DNA of 10,149 nucleotides from Desulfuromonadales bacterium. Lineage in GTDB: Bacteria > Desulfobacterota > Desulfuromonadia > Desulfuromonadales > BM103. Position 1 is the stretch's first letter, and the number at the start of each line of letters is the position of its first letter. The notes under the pieces are model-generated. The model made no database searches and had not been told where the DNA came from. It saw nothing but the letters and a program-made list of their open reading frames with translations. This document shows, piece after piece, positions 1-5,524 of the stretch. The position numbers and the translations under genes were made by a program. Location: NCBI GenBank assembly GCA_030640215.1, contig DAOWJU010000207.1, positions 1 through 10,149 on the forward strand, written 5' to 3'.

Positions 1-36
1 CTGGATTAGCACCTTTCTTCAGCTCATGAAACTAGC

Positions 37-1839
37 CTACGGCCCTACCTTCCCATCATCAGTTGCAACGGACTCTTCCGCTTTTTTGTTCCAACGACCA
101 AGCACAAAAGATGCCAGCGCTGCAACCAGTCCAAAAGTAAAAACACTGATCATCAGCGACATGCCCTTCAACTGCACCATATCCATCAGAAACACTTTGC
201 CTGCGCCAATCACAGTAATCATGATCGCCACATTACGCAACTCCTTGTTCCTCCGCATCAGGCTTAACCAGAGCAGAACGGCTGCGGTGACGTTGATCAA
301 AACAGACTGAGCCCCGCCAAAAGCACTGTGAGTTGCCGAGTGCAGGAAATCAAGAGTCTGATACAAACCAACCCGCATGGTGAAAAAGCCGCTGAACAGG
401 GCCGCAATCAAGAGTACACTCGCGCCACGATCATTCTTGTTGAGCTTGTCCATGATGGTGGTTCCGGCCGCAAGTGGGTGACGACGTGCCCAGAAGTAAT
501 GACAGAAGGCGATCACCGCCAACAGGCCAGAGGAAAGCGCACCAACCACCGACGGCTTGGTGCCGTCAGTGGTCCAGAGCAGAAAAACCAATGCAGAGCA
601 GGCGTAAAGTTGCAGCAGATAGGAACCTAAGCGCAAACCAAGGTTGCTACGTCGCACGGAAACCCAGGCCAGACCAACAGCAAGTAAAGCAACAAGAGCC
701 CCGGCAATCACCGCATGACCGATGGCCATTGGTGCTGCAAAAGCCATCAGAAACCCGCCAGCCATAGCGAACGACGTTGTTCCCACAGCGCCACCTTCAC
801 AGCGATGAGCCAGCCACCAGGCTATCGCCAGGTGAGCAAAAGCCGCAAACACTGCGATCCAACCAAGAGCAGTCGGGGTCGTCAGCCCCTGACCAATAGC
901 ATATTTTACTGCCAGGTAAATCCAGAAAACATTAAGGACCGGCAGGACAATATCGAACTTCGAAATCTTCTCCTGTACTTTGCCCAGCACTCCAAGAAGT
1001 GCAATACCGGCAAAGACCAAGCCCAGAAAACCAATCGATGGCAATAAACCCTGCACAGAGAATTCCAGGTTTTCCGGACTCAATCGGGAGAGATAAATTG
1101 CCAGCTTGAGATCCCAGATCTGGATCATGAACAGGGTCAGCACAAGCAGAAGCCAACGCAGCCATGAGGCTCTCAGTAGTCTTGTTGCATAGGTGGCGAA
1201 AAGATTCGCCAATCCCATGATAATAACCAGATAGGGGAATACCGGACTCGGATAGTCAAGGGCAAAGCTACCGAAGCTCATGCCAAGAGTACCGACCAAA
1301 ACCGGCAGGGCCACGTGATGAGCACGGCTGATGATGGTTGCAACAAGACCGGTTACAGCCATAACGACATAGGCGAACTCTGTCGGAACGGTATCGAAGA
1401 CACGATGGGCCTCGACCACAACACCGCACATGACGATGATTCCCCAGAGGATGAATACCGGGGCCTGGATACTCTTCTCTTTATAAGCAAACCAGCCGTA
1501 AATGATCAGCCCAAATGCGTAAAGCATGCCGATGAAAGAACCGATCTGCAAATCTATGGTGCCACTATCTGCAGCAGTCCGTAACGCCAGAGCGACTGCA
1601 ACGATGAAACTGGTGGTTGCTATCCGCGACATGATATAAGACTTGTCTACCCAGGAGAGGATTTCTTCCGAGGCACTGCCTGGAACAGCGGGTTTCCGTA
1701 CGGATTTTTCCTTTTTATCTGACGGAGCTGCTGCGGAGAGGGCAATCCCCGACTGTAGTTCACCAACCGTTTCGGTCAATGCGGCGACTTGCGCCTCCAA
1801 TCCAGCGACACGTTCTTCAAGACTGGTAGCTTTTTCCAC
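37..1839 (-). CDS. DUF2339-like polytopic inner-membrane protein (600 aa)
   Basis: This is a very hydrophobic protein of unknown function. Residues about 5-31 form a predicted coiled coil with heptad-like Leu/Val (LEERVAGLEAQVAALTETV). A polar linker follows to about residue 65, and then I count roughly 18 hydrophobic segments to the end. The C-terminal stretch with KVFLMDMVQLKG and a final helix resembles the conserved end of DUF2339 membrane proteins, as does the coiled-coil N-terminus. Many DUF2339 members are longer, so this is a shorter version. The start is GTG at 1839-1837, preceded by AGAGG eight bases upstream on the minus strand; no better ATG is in frame. It is transcribed divergently from the cytochrome operon and shows no link to it beyond the shared intergenic region. 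The gene is certain, the family moderately so, and the function unknown. Confidence 0.85.
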   Translation of the reverse strand: MEKATSLEERVAGLEAQVAALTETVGELQSGIALSAAAPSDKKEKSVRKPAVPGSASEEILSWVDKSYIMSRIATTSFIVAVALALRTAADSGTIDLQIGSFIGMLYAFGLIIYGWFAYKEKSIQAPVFILWGIIVMCGVVVEAHRVFDTVPTEFAYVVMAVTGLVATIISRAHHVALPVLVGTLGMSFGSFALDYPSPVFPYLVIIMGLANLFATYATRLLRASWLRWLLLVLTLFMIQIWDLKLAIYLSRLSPENLEFSVQGLLPSIGFLGLVFAGIALLGVLGKVQEKISKFDIVLPVLNVFWIYLAVKYAIGQGLTTPTALGWIAVFAAFAHLAIAWWLAHRCEGGAVGTTSFAMAGGFLMAFAAPMAIGHAVIAGALVALLAVGLAWVSVRRSNLGLRLGSYLLQLYACSALVFLLWTTDGTKPSVVGALSSGLLAVIAFCHYFWARRHPLAAGTTIMDKLNKNDRGASVLLIAALFSGFFTMRVGLYQTLDFLHSATHSAFGGAQSVLINVTAAVLLWLSLMRRNKELRNVAIMITVIGAGKVFLMDMVQLKGMSLMISVFTFGLVAALASFVLGRWNKKAEESVATDDGKVGP

Positions 1840-1927
1840 CGTAGGGACCTCTCATCACTGTGGCCATGACAGCTTTATCCAGTCATGGGTTGAAAAGACT
1901 CCGAAATCATTTACATTTCCTTTGGAA

Positions 1928-1936
1928 ATTCTAGCA
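1928..1936 (-). promoter_or_regulatory. Candidate extended -10 promoter of the DUF2339-like gene
   Basis: Read on the minus strand the sequence is TGCTAGAAT: a TG extension followed by TAGAAT, five of six matches to the sigma-70 -10 consensus. The -35 position 17 bases further upstream (CTTAAA) is poor, which extended -10 promoters tolerate. Transcription would start near 1921 and give a leader of about 80 nt containing the 1864-1888 hairpin. This is a sequence match only. Confidence 0.35.
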
Positions 1937-1990
1937 GGCTTCGGAAAACTTTAAGGATTGCAACAAAGCGACAGACTCAAACTAACTCAC

Positions 1991-2004
1991 CGTAGAAATC
2001 TACG
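1991..2004. repeat. 14-bp palindrome, operator-like
   Basis: CGTAGA-AA-TCTACG is a perfect inverted repeat with 6-bp arms and a 2-bp centre. It lies about 20 bp upstream of the plus-strand promoter candidate at 2023-2052, a position suited to a dimeric activator. I do not recognise it as the site of a named regulator. Confidence 0.35.
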
Positions 2005-2022
2005 ATAAACTTATTACTATAC

Positions 2023-2052
2023 TTGACTAGCGCAACATACAACTTATATAAA
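2023..2052 (+). promoter_or_regulatory. Candidate sigma-70 promoter upstream of the cytochrome operon
   Basis: TTGACT at 2023-2028 is followed after 18 bases by TATAAA at 2047-2052; an alternative TATATA lies at 2045-2050 with 16-base spacing. A transcript from here would begin near 2059 and carry a leader of about 230 nt that includes the 19-codon ORF and the hairpins before the first cytochrome gene. A second candidate lies at 2210-2239. Confidence 0.4.
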
Positions 2053-2149
2053 ACACTATTTTATTTCTTGTTTCATGTCAAGAATCCTTACGCGGGCTGA
2101 AATTAAAAAACAATAACTAGCCCCACCCAATACATGAGGAGTTATTTTC

Positions 2150-2209
2150 ATGAATGATACAGTGCTCTTGGTCTCGGTTACATTTCCGACTAGATTACTG
2201 TATGAATAA
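2150..2209 (+). CDS. Possible 19-aa leader peptide
   Basis: ATG at 2150 has a good Shine-Dalgarno, GAGGAG at 2136-2141 with eight bases of spacing, and the frame closes with TAA at 2207-2209. The peptide reads MNDTVLLVSVTFPTRLLYE and is rich in Leu (4), Val (3) and Thr (3). It lies 79 bases before the start of the tetraheme cytochrome gene and directly before hairpins with terminator-like features. It could be a leader peptide coupling translation to attenuation, or a chance ORF. It resembles no protein I know, and a peptide this short cannot be judged on composition. Confidence 0.25.
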   Translation: MNDTVLLVSVTFPTRLLYE

Positions 2210-2239
2210 TTGACAACTGTCGCGAGGCTGTGTTAATAA
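2210..2239 (+). promoter_or_regulatory. Candidate operon-proximal promoter (TTGACA)
   Basis: A perfect -35 box TTGACA lies at 2210-2215. The best -10 match is TAATAA at 2234-2239, preceded by TG one base upstream, with 18-base spacing; the -10 itself is only three of six. It falls inside the inverted repeat at 2231-2260, so a protein bound there would cover the -10 and start site. Transcription would start near 2246. Confidence 0.35.
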
Positions 2240-2260
2240 CAAAACCTCGTTTTATTAACA
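2222..2260 (+). promoter_or_regulatory. Overlapping hairpins / inverted repeat before the cytochrome operon
   Basis: Two structures share the same bases. The first pairs CGAGG (2223-2227) with CCTCG (2245-2249), has an inner TGTT/AACA stem (2231-2234, 2238-2241), and is followed by TTTTATT like a weak intrinsic terminator. The second is a perfect 9-bp inverted repeat, TGTTAATAA (2231-2239) and TTATTAACA (2252-2260), separated by 12 bases. They cannot form together. As RNA this could be an attenuator; as DNA the 30-bp inverted repeat could be an operator over the candidate promoter. It lies 28 bases before the start codon of the first gene. Confidence 0.4.
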
Positions 2261-2288
2261 CAAAATATCTATGTATAAGGAGACGCCT

Positions 2289-2759
2289 GTGAAAAACCAT
2301 GTTTGGCGACCGCTATTCGTGGTCATTGCCATAGTTATCGGCATCCTGCTGTTCAGAGCGTTCTACGTGCCCTCTGATTTTGGTGCACAGGAGCGTGGAT
2401 ACACCTTCGGTTACCACCGGCTGAGCAACGAGCAGGAGTGGAAAGACTATCCTGCAAAGTACAAGGGCAATGATTACTGCAACGAATGTCATGACGACAA
2501 GATCGAGGAGCTTGAAAGTGCGCATCACGCCACAATCCCTTGTGAGAACTGTCATGGTGCAGCCTTCGACCATCCTGATGACCCGGAGAAACTGGTCATT
2601 GACAGGAGTCGCGGACTTTGCATTCGCTGTCATTCAGAACTCATCATGCCGTCCAGCGACCGGAATGACATTCCTGGCATAGATCCAGCTGAGCACAACC
2701 AAGGCGAGGAGTGCAGCGAATGTCACAATCCGCACAATCCGAGCCTGGAGGATATGTGA
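2289..2759 (+). CDS. Membrane-anchored tetraheme cytochrome c (NrfB/CbcS-like electron carrier subunit)
   Basis: This 156-residue cytochrome should carry electrons on the periplasmic side of the inner membrane. One hydrophobic helix (about residues 8-25) with no evident cleavage site acts as an anchor. Four c-type heme motifs follow: CNECH 64-68, CENCH 85-89, CIRCH 111-115 and CSECH 142-146. Extra histidines, including H79, H80, H94, H136 and H149, could be distal ligands. The start is taken as GTG at 2289, six bases after AAGGAG (2277-2282); an in-frame ATG at 2271 lies upstream of that ribosome binding site and has none of its own. The next gene follows one base after the stop. Order and content match cytochrome-FeS-NrfD modules such as nrfBCD, and resemble what I recall of the Geobacter Cbc4 (CbcSTU) menaquinol oxidoreductase. 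The cytochrome call is firm; the Cbc assignment is inference. Confidence 0.93.
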   Translation: MKNHVWRPLFVVIAIVIGILLFRAFYVPSDFGAQERGYTFGYHRLSNEQEWKDYPAKYKGNDYCNECHDDKIEELESAHHATIPCENCHGAAFDHPDDPEKLVIDRSRGLCIRCHSELIMPSSDRNDIPGIDPAEHNQGEECSECHNPHNPSLEDM

Positions 2760-2760
2760 T

Positions 2761-3534
2761 ATGAAAAGACGTGAATTCTTAAAAAGTACCGCGGTTTTTG
2801 TCGCTGGTGCATCGATCTCAGTGTCCGCTCTTGACTTCATAGATCCCAAGGAAATTCTGGCTGCTAATCCGGATCTGCGCTGGGGATTTTTGGTCGATAC
2901 TCACAAATGTGTCGGTTGCGGCTTCTGTGTCAAGGCTTGCAAAATTGAAAATGACATCCCCTATGATGCCAATGTGACGCGTACCTGGGTCGAGCGCTAT
3001 GTCATCAAAAAAGATGGTGATGTTGTCATGGATTCCCCGAAAGGAGCTCGTGACGGCTACACATCCAAGCTGCTCGACCAGAACCACTCTGGCATGCTGC
3101 AGGTCCCTGATGAAGAAATTGCCCAGGCTTTTTTCGTCCCTAAACTCTGTAACCACTGTGCAACTCCTGCCTGTGTCCAGGTCTGTCCTGTCGGTGCAAC
3201 CTACCAGGCCGCAGACGGTGTAGTTCTGATCGACCGTACCTGGTGCATCGGCTGCGGCTACTGCATTATGGGCTGCCCTTACGGTGTCCGCTTCTTTCAC
3301 CCGGTGGAACACGTCGCCGACAAGTGCACCTTCTGCTACCACCGCATCAGCAAGGGTGGCAACACCGCTTGCGCCCAGGCGTGTCCCAATGGAGCCCGCA
3401 GGATCGGCAACTTGAAGGATCCCAATGACCCAGTTACAGTGGCTCTCATGACTCAGCGTGTTGGCGTATTGCGTGATGAATACGGCACCAAACCGCAGGT
3501 TTTCTATCTTGGATTGAACAAGGAGGTACGCTAA
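2761..3534 (+). CDS. Tat-exported 4x[4Fe-4S] ferredoxin subunit (NrfC/PsrB/HybA family)
   Basis: This 257-residue iron-sulfur protein is the electron wire between the NrfD-type quinol site and the cytochrome subunit. The N-terminus MKRREFLKSTAVFVAGA is a twin-arginine signal (RR at 3-4, FLK, then a hydrophobic stretch), so the folded protein is expected in the periplasm. Sixteen cysteines form four cluster motifs: C50/53/56/60, C130/133/138/142, C162/165/168/172 and C189/192/204/208, the usual layout of DmsB/NrfC/PsrB-type proteins. No motif is degraded. GGAGG at 2747-2751 lies within the end of the preceding gene, and two bases separate this gene's stop from the next start, so the three genes are probably translationally coupled. 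No molybdopterin catalytic subunit is encoded alongside, which argues against a DMSO- or polysulfide-reductase role and for quinol oxidation with cytochrome as acceptor. Confidence 0.93.
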   Translation: MKRREFLKSTAVFVAGASISVSALDFIDPKEILAANPDLRWGFLVDTHKCVGCGFCVKACKIENDIPYDANVTRTWVERYVIKKDGDVVMDSPKGARDGYTSKLLDQNHSGMLQVPDEEIAQAFFVPKLCNHCATPACVQVCPVGATYQAADGVVLIDRTWCIGCGYCIMGCPYGVRFFHPVEHVADKCTFCYHRISKGGNTACAQACPNGARRIGNLKDPNDPVTVALMTQRVGVLRDEYGTKPQVFYLGLNKEVR

Positions 3535-3536
3535 TC

Positions 3537-4841
3537 ATGGTTGAACAAGTTGCCCAAATGATTGTTCATGGCGAAGCCTGGACGGTCAAAGACCTCTTTG
3601 TCCTGCCGAATGAATATGTTTACTGGTCGATTCAGATCGTCATGTACCCCTACATGACAGGTTTGGTTGCCGGAGCGTTCGTCCTCTCCTCACTCTATCA
3701 TGTGTTTGGTGTCGAGAAACTGAAGGCCATCGCCCGTTATGCTCTGGTTTTTTCCTTCGCCTTACTGCCGGTGGCAATGATGCCGTTGATGCTGCATCTC
3801 TCACAGCCGTTCCGTGGCATTCATGTCCTGATGACACCACATTTCACCTCGGCGATATCAGCTTTCGGTATTGTCTTTATGACTTACGCCTGCATTGTCG
3901 CTGTCGAGATCTGGTTCGTTTACCGAAAATTTATTGTGGAATCGATTCATCGTCTTGAAAAGCTTCAGAATCGTAACGTCCTGGAAAATCTATTGCTGCC
4001 TTTCTATAAGCTTATTTCACTCGGCTGCATGGATATTTCTGAAAAGGCCCTCCAGGCCGATCACAAAGCCGTCAAGATCATGGCTGGTATCGGTATTCCG
4101 GTTGCTTGCTTTCTGCATGGTTATGCTGGATTCATCTTCGGTTCAGTCAAAGCCAACGCTCTCTGGATGACCCCACTCATGCCGGTTATCTTTATCTGTT
4201 CTGCAGTTGTCTCTGGAATCGCACTCTGCATCGTCAGCTACTACATTTTTATGGAGATGCGCAAATGGGCCGCCAAGCGTGGCAAGAACTGGTTGCTCCC
4301 GGATGCGATGGCTCACGGCAATGCAACCATGCGCGTTGAAGAATTGCGCAGCGTTCAAGAACATGAAGTTAAAATTTCATCGAAATACCTGATCATTTTC
4401 ATGACTCTTGCGATTACACTTGAAATGCTCGATATGATTTTCCGCGGTTATACTGCGGTCAAATCATGGGATGCCCTGCGCATGGTCATCTATGAACACG
4501 ACTTTATGAAGATCTTTGTCTACCAGTACGGGCTAGGAAACTTTCTGCCATTTTTAATGTTGCTATGGCCTGGCCTGACAACCAGGCGCGCGGTTATTGC
4601 CAGCATTCTGGTGCTCTTCGGTGTCTTCATGATGCGTTGGAACGTTGTCATTGGCGGACAAGCTTTCTCTCTCACCTTTGCTGGCTTCATGGAATATCAT
4701 CTGCCGATTATTCCGCACAATCTTGAAACGTTCAAAGAAGGTCTGGGAGGAATGTTGGCCGTCATTTTTACCCCGTTCATCATCTTCTATTTCCTCAACA
4801 TGATTTTCCCGGCTTTCATGACTGATGACGAATCTCACTAA
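3537..4841 (+). CDS. NrfD/PsrC-family quinol-binding integral membrane subunit
   Basis: This 434-residue protein is the membrane subunit that binds and oxidises (or reduces) menaquinol and hands electrons to the FeS partner. I see about nine hydrophobic helices, near residues 33-55, 66-88, 104-130, 180-204, 212-238, 283-303, 325-345, 352-372 and 403-425. Family-like features are HGYAGFIFG at 194-202 and RWNVVIGGQ at 367-375; NrfD proteins carry similar conserved blocks. The length is within the upper range of the family. AAGGAGG at 3520-3526 precedes the ATG by ten bases, overlapping the end of the FeS gene. It is the last gene of the operon, with a strong terminator 20 bases after the stop. 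The family is secure; the physiological direction of electron flow is not shown by sequence. Confidence 0.93.
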   Translation: MVEQVAQMIVHGEAWTVKDLFVLPNEYVYWSIQIVMYPYMTGLVAGAFVLSSLYHVFGVEKLKAIARYALVFSFALLPVAMMPLMLHLSQPFRGIHVLMTPHFTSAISAFGIVFMTYACIVAVEIWFVYRKFIVESIHRLEKLQNRNVLENLLLPFYKLISLGCMDISEKALQADHKAVKIMAGIGIPVACFLHGYAGFIFGSVKANALWMTPLMPVIFICSAVVSGIALCIVSYYIFMEMRKWAAKRGKNWLLPDAMAHGNATMRVEELRSVQEHEVKISSKYLIIFMTLAITLEMLDMIFRGYTAVKSWDALRMVIYEHDFMKIFVYQYGLGNFLPFLMLLWPGLTTRRAVIASILVLFGVFMMRWNVVIGGQAFSLTFAGFMEYHLPIIPHNLETFKEGLGGMLAVIFTPFIIFYFLNMIFPAFMTDDESH

Positions 4842-4861
4842 GCTTTGAACCTTCATAAAGC

Positions 4862-4896
4862 AAAAAGGCCGTTCCCTTGTGGGGGCGGCCTTTTTT
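4862..4896 (+). terminator. Intrinsic terminator of the cytochrome operon
   Basis: GGCCGTTCCC (4867-4876) pairs with GGGGGCGGCC (4881-4890) as a 10-bp stem with two G-T pairs and a TTGT loop. A-run 4862-4866 extends the stem against the T-run 4891-4896. The structure starts 20 bases after the stop codon of the NrfD-type gene and is a textbook rho-independent terminator. Confidence 0.9.
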
Positions 4897-4942
4897 GTTG
4901 TTTTATCTAACCAGTGTTGTTTTATCTAACCAGTGTTGTTTT
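4897..4942. repeat. Tandem 19-bp direct repeat
   Basis: The unit GTTGTTTTATCTAACCAGT occurs at 4897-4915 and again, identical, at 4916-4934, followed by a partial third copy GTTGTTTT (4935-4942). It directly follows the terminator T-run. Perfect identity suggests a recent duplication by replication slippage. No function is apparent. Confidence 0.85.
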
Positions 4943-4975
4943 TTCCTGTCTTTTTCTGAATATACTTAAATCTAG

Positions 4976-5102
4976 AAATGGCTAAGCTAAAATTTCATCC
5001 GACAAGGCGTAGCGTTTTTTCAGGGGTGAAGGCATACACGGTATGTCGAAGTCCTGAAAAATCGCTGCAACGCAGTAGGGCGGACTTTTTGCAACGCCAT
5101 TT
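4976..5102. repeat. About 127-bp imperfect inverted repeat, MITE/REP-like
   Basis: The ends AAATGGC (4976-4982) and GCCATTT (5096-5102) are inverted copies. Inside, GCGTTTTTTCAGG (5012-5024) faces CCTGAAAAATCGC (5053-5065), with one mismatch. The centre GCATAC-ACG-GTATGT (5032-5046) is itself a small hairpin. Folded as RNA the block would form a long stem with internal loops. It codes for nothing evident and its right end reaches the stop codon of the minus-strand small gene. The form suggests a dispersed intergenic palindrome; similar-looking motifs occur in this bacterial group as far as I recall, but only one copy is in this window. Confidence 0.65.
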
Positions 5103-5248
5103 TAGTTGAACATTTTCGCGCCGATGTAAGCAAGAGCGGGCCAGGCGATCAGTACGGCAGCGAGGAAAGCAAAGACGCCGAGTGCAGCAATAACGAGAAC
5201 CAGGTAACTACTTTTTACATTATCCATAAAGCGGCTTTGAGTTTTCAT
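5102..5248 (-). CDS. Small single-pass membrane protein, 48 aa
   Basis: I do not recognise a family. The minus strand encodes 48 residues starting MKTQSRFMDNVKSSYLVLV and ending AYIGAKMFN. Residues about 15-43 form one long hydrophobic segment rich in Ala, Leu and Val, after a short basic/polar N-terminus, which predicts a single membrane helix. The ATG at 5248-5246 is preceded by GGAGG five bases upstream (CCTCC at 5254-5258 on the plus strand), and a good promoter lies at 5299-5327. Two strong signals plus a clean membrane protein make it more than a chance ORF. It lies between two menaquinol-cytochrome loci on the opposite strand, so it might be an accessory subunit of one of them, but nothing in the sequence proves this. 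It may be missing from automated annotation because of its size. Confidence 0.72.
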   Translation of the reverse strand: MKTQSRFMDNVKSSYLVLVIAALGVFAFLAAVLIAWPALAYIGAKMFN

Positions 5249-5298
5249 AACGTCCTCCGGTTAATTTGTTGTTAAGTTGTTCCTCTTCGTTGATTAAG

Positions 5299-5327
5299 GT
5301 TTTAACATTAGGATGATCTCATGTCAA
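5299..5327 (-). promoter_or_regulatory. Sigma-70 promoter of the 48-aa membrane protein gene
   Basis: On the minus strand TTGACA (5327-5322) is followed after exactly 17 bases by TAAAAC (5304-5299). A TG one base upstream of the -10 makes it an extended -10 type. The start site would be near 5292, giving a leader of about 44 nt that ends in GGAGG before the ATG. Confidence 0.6.
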
Positions 5328-5361
5328 CAATAAAGGTTAGAATAATTTCATCTTTCCCCAG

Positions 5362-5384
5362 AAAAGGCTAACCTCGCCTTTTTT
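5362..5384 (+). terminator. Weak hairpin with T-run (possible terminator or leader element)
   Basis: AAAAGGC (5362-5368) pairs with GCCTTTT (5376-5382) around a 7-base loop, and the T-run continues to 5384. Only three G-C pairs are present, so the structure is weak. An overlapping inverted repeat, AGGTTAG (5334-5340) with CTAACCT (5368-5374), uses part of the same bases. No plus-strand gene ends here, so its use is unclear; it may belong to the leader of the downstream cytochrome gene. Confidence 0.35.
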
Positions 5385-5416
5385 CTTGTCTTTTTTAAAG
5401 TTCTTTGATAAATAAA

Positions 5417-5453
5417 CACCAATTAATCCTTTCTACTAATTGGTGGGTTTTTT
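5417..5453 (+). terminator. Hairpin with T-run upstream of the NapC/NirT cytochrome gene
   Basis: CACCAATTA (5417-5425) pairs perfectly with TAATTGGTG (5437-5445) around an 11-base loop, followed by GGTTTTTT. This looks like a rho-independent terminator, though the stem is AT-rich. It lies 72 bases before the start codon at 5525 with no plus-strand gene just upstream, so it either stops read-through into the cytochrome gene or attenuates a transcript that begins further upstream. I see no convincing sigma-70 promoter between it and the gene. Confidence 0.5.
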
Positions 5454-5524
5454 AATTTATTAATTTTCCAGGCGGCGGCGCGAACAACTCCCTGCCGTAA
5501 ATTTGAGAAAAACAGGAGCATTTC

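Larger units (their letters stand above)
1840..2288. other. Divergent intergenic region, 449 bp, AT-rich
   Basis: This stretch separates the minus-strand DUF2339-like gene from the plus-strand cytochrome operon. No long ORF is credible in it. On the minus-strand side it has a possible extended -10 box and, in the presumed leader, a 7-bp inverted repeat (CCATGAC 1864-1870, GTCATGG 1882-1888). The centre has a palindrome at 1991-2004 and a plus-strand promoter candidate. The operon-proximal 140 bases hold a short ORF with a good ribosome binding site and overlapping hairpins. These are listed separately. The length and density of structure suggest controlled rather than constitutive expression, but that is inference. 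Confidence 0.6.

Noticed and set aside
26..1047. Plus-strand frames opposite the DUF2339-like gene
   Set aside because: They have irregular, low-complexity composition with no start signals and lie wholly antisense to a long hydrophobic gene, so they are shadows.
2053..2081. TTGACA on the minus strand at 2081-2076 as promoter of the DUF2339-like gene
   Set aside because: At proper spacing the -10 is TAGTGT, three of six, and the leader would exceed 200 nt. The extended -10 at 1933-1928 is better.
2271..2291. ATG at 2271 as start of the tetraheme cytochrome, adding six residues
   Set aside because: The ATG overlaps the region just before AAGGAG (2277-2282) and has no ribosome binding site of its own. 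GTG at 2289 has ideal spacing and gives a basic N-terminus directly before the anchor helix.
2761..4841. Reading the FeS and NrfD-type genes as part of a polysulfide or DMSO reductase
   Set aside because: No molybdopterin subunit is present and the partner is a tetraheme cytochrome, so a quinol:cytochrome complex fits better.
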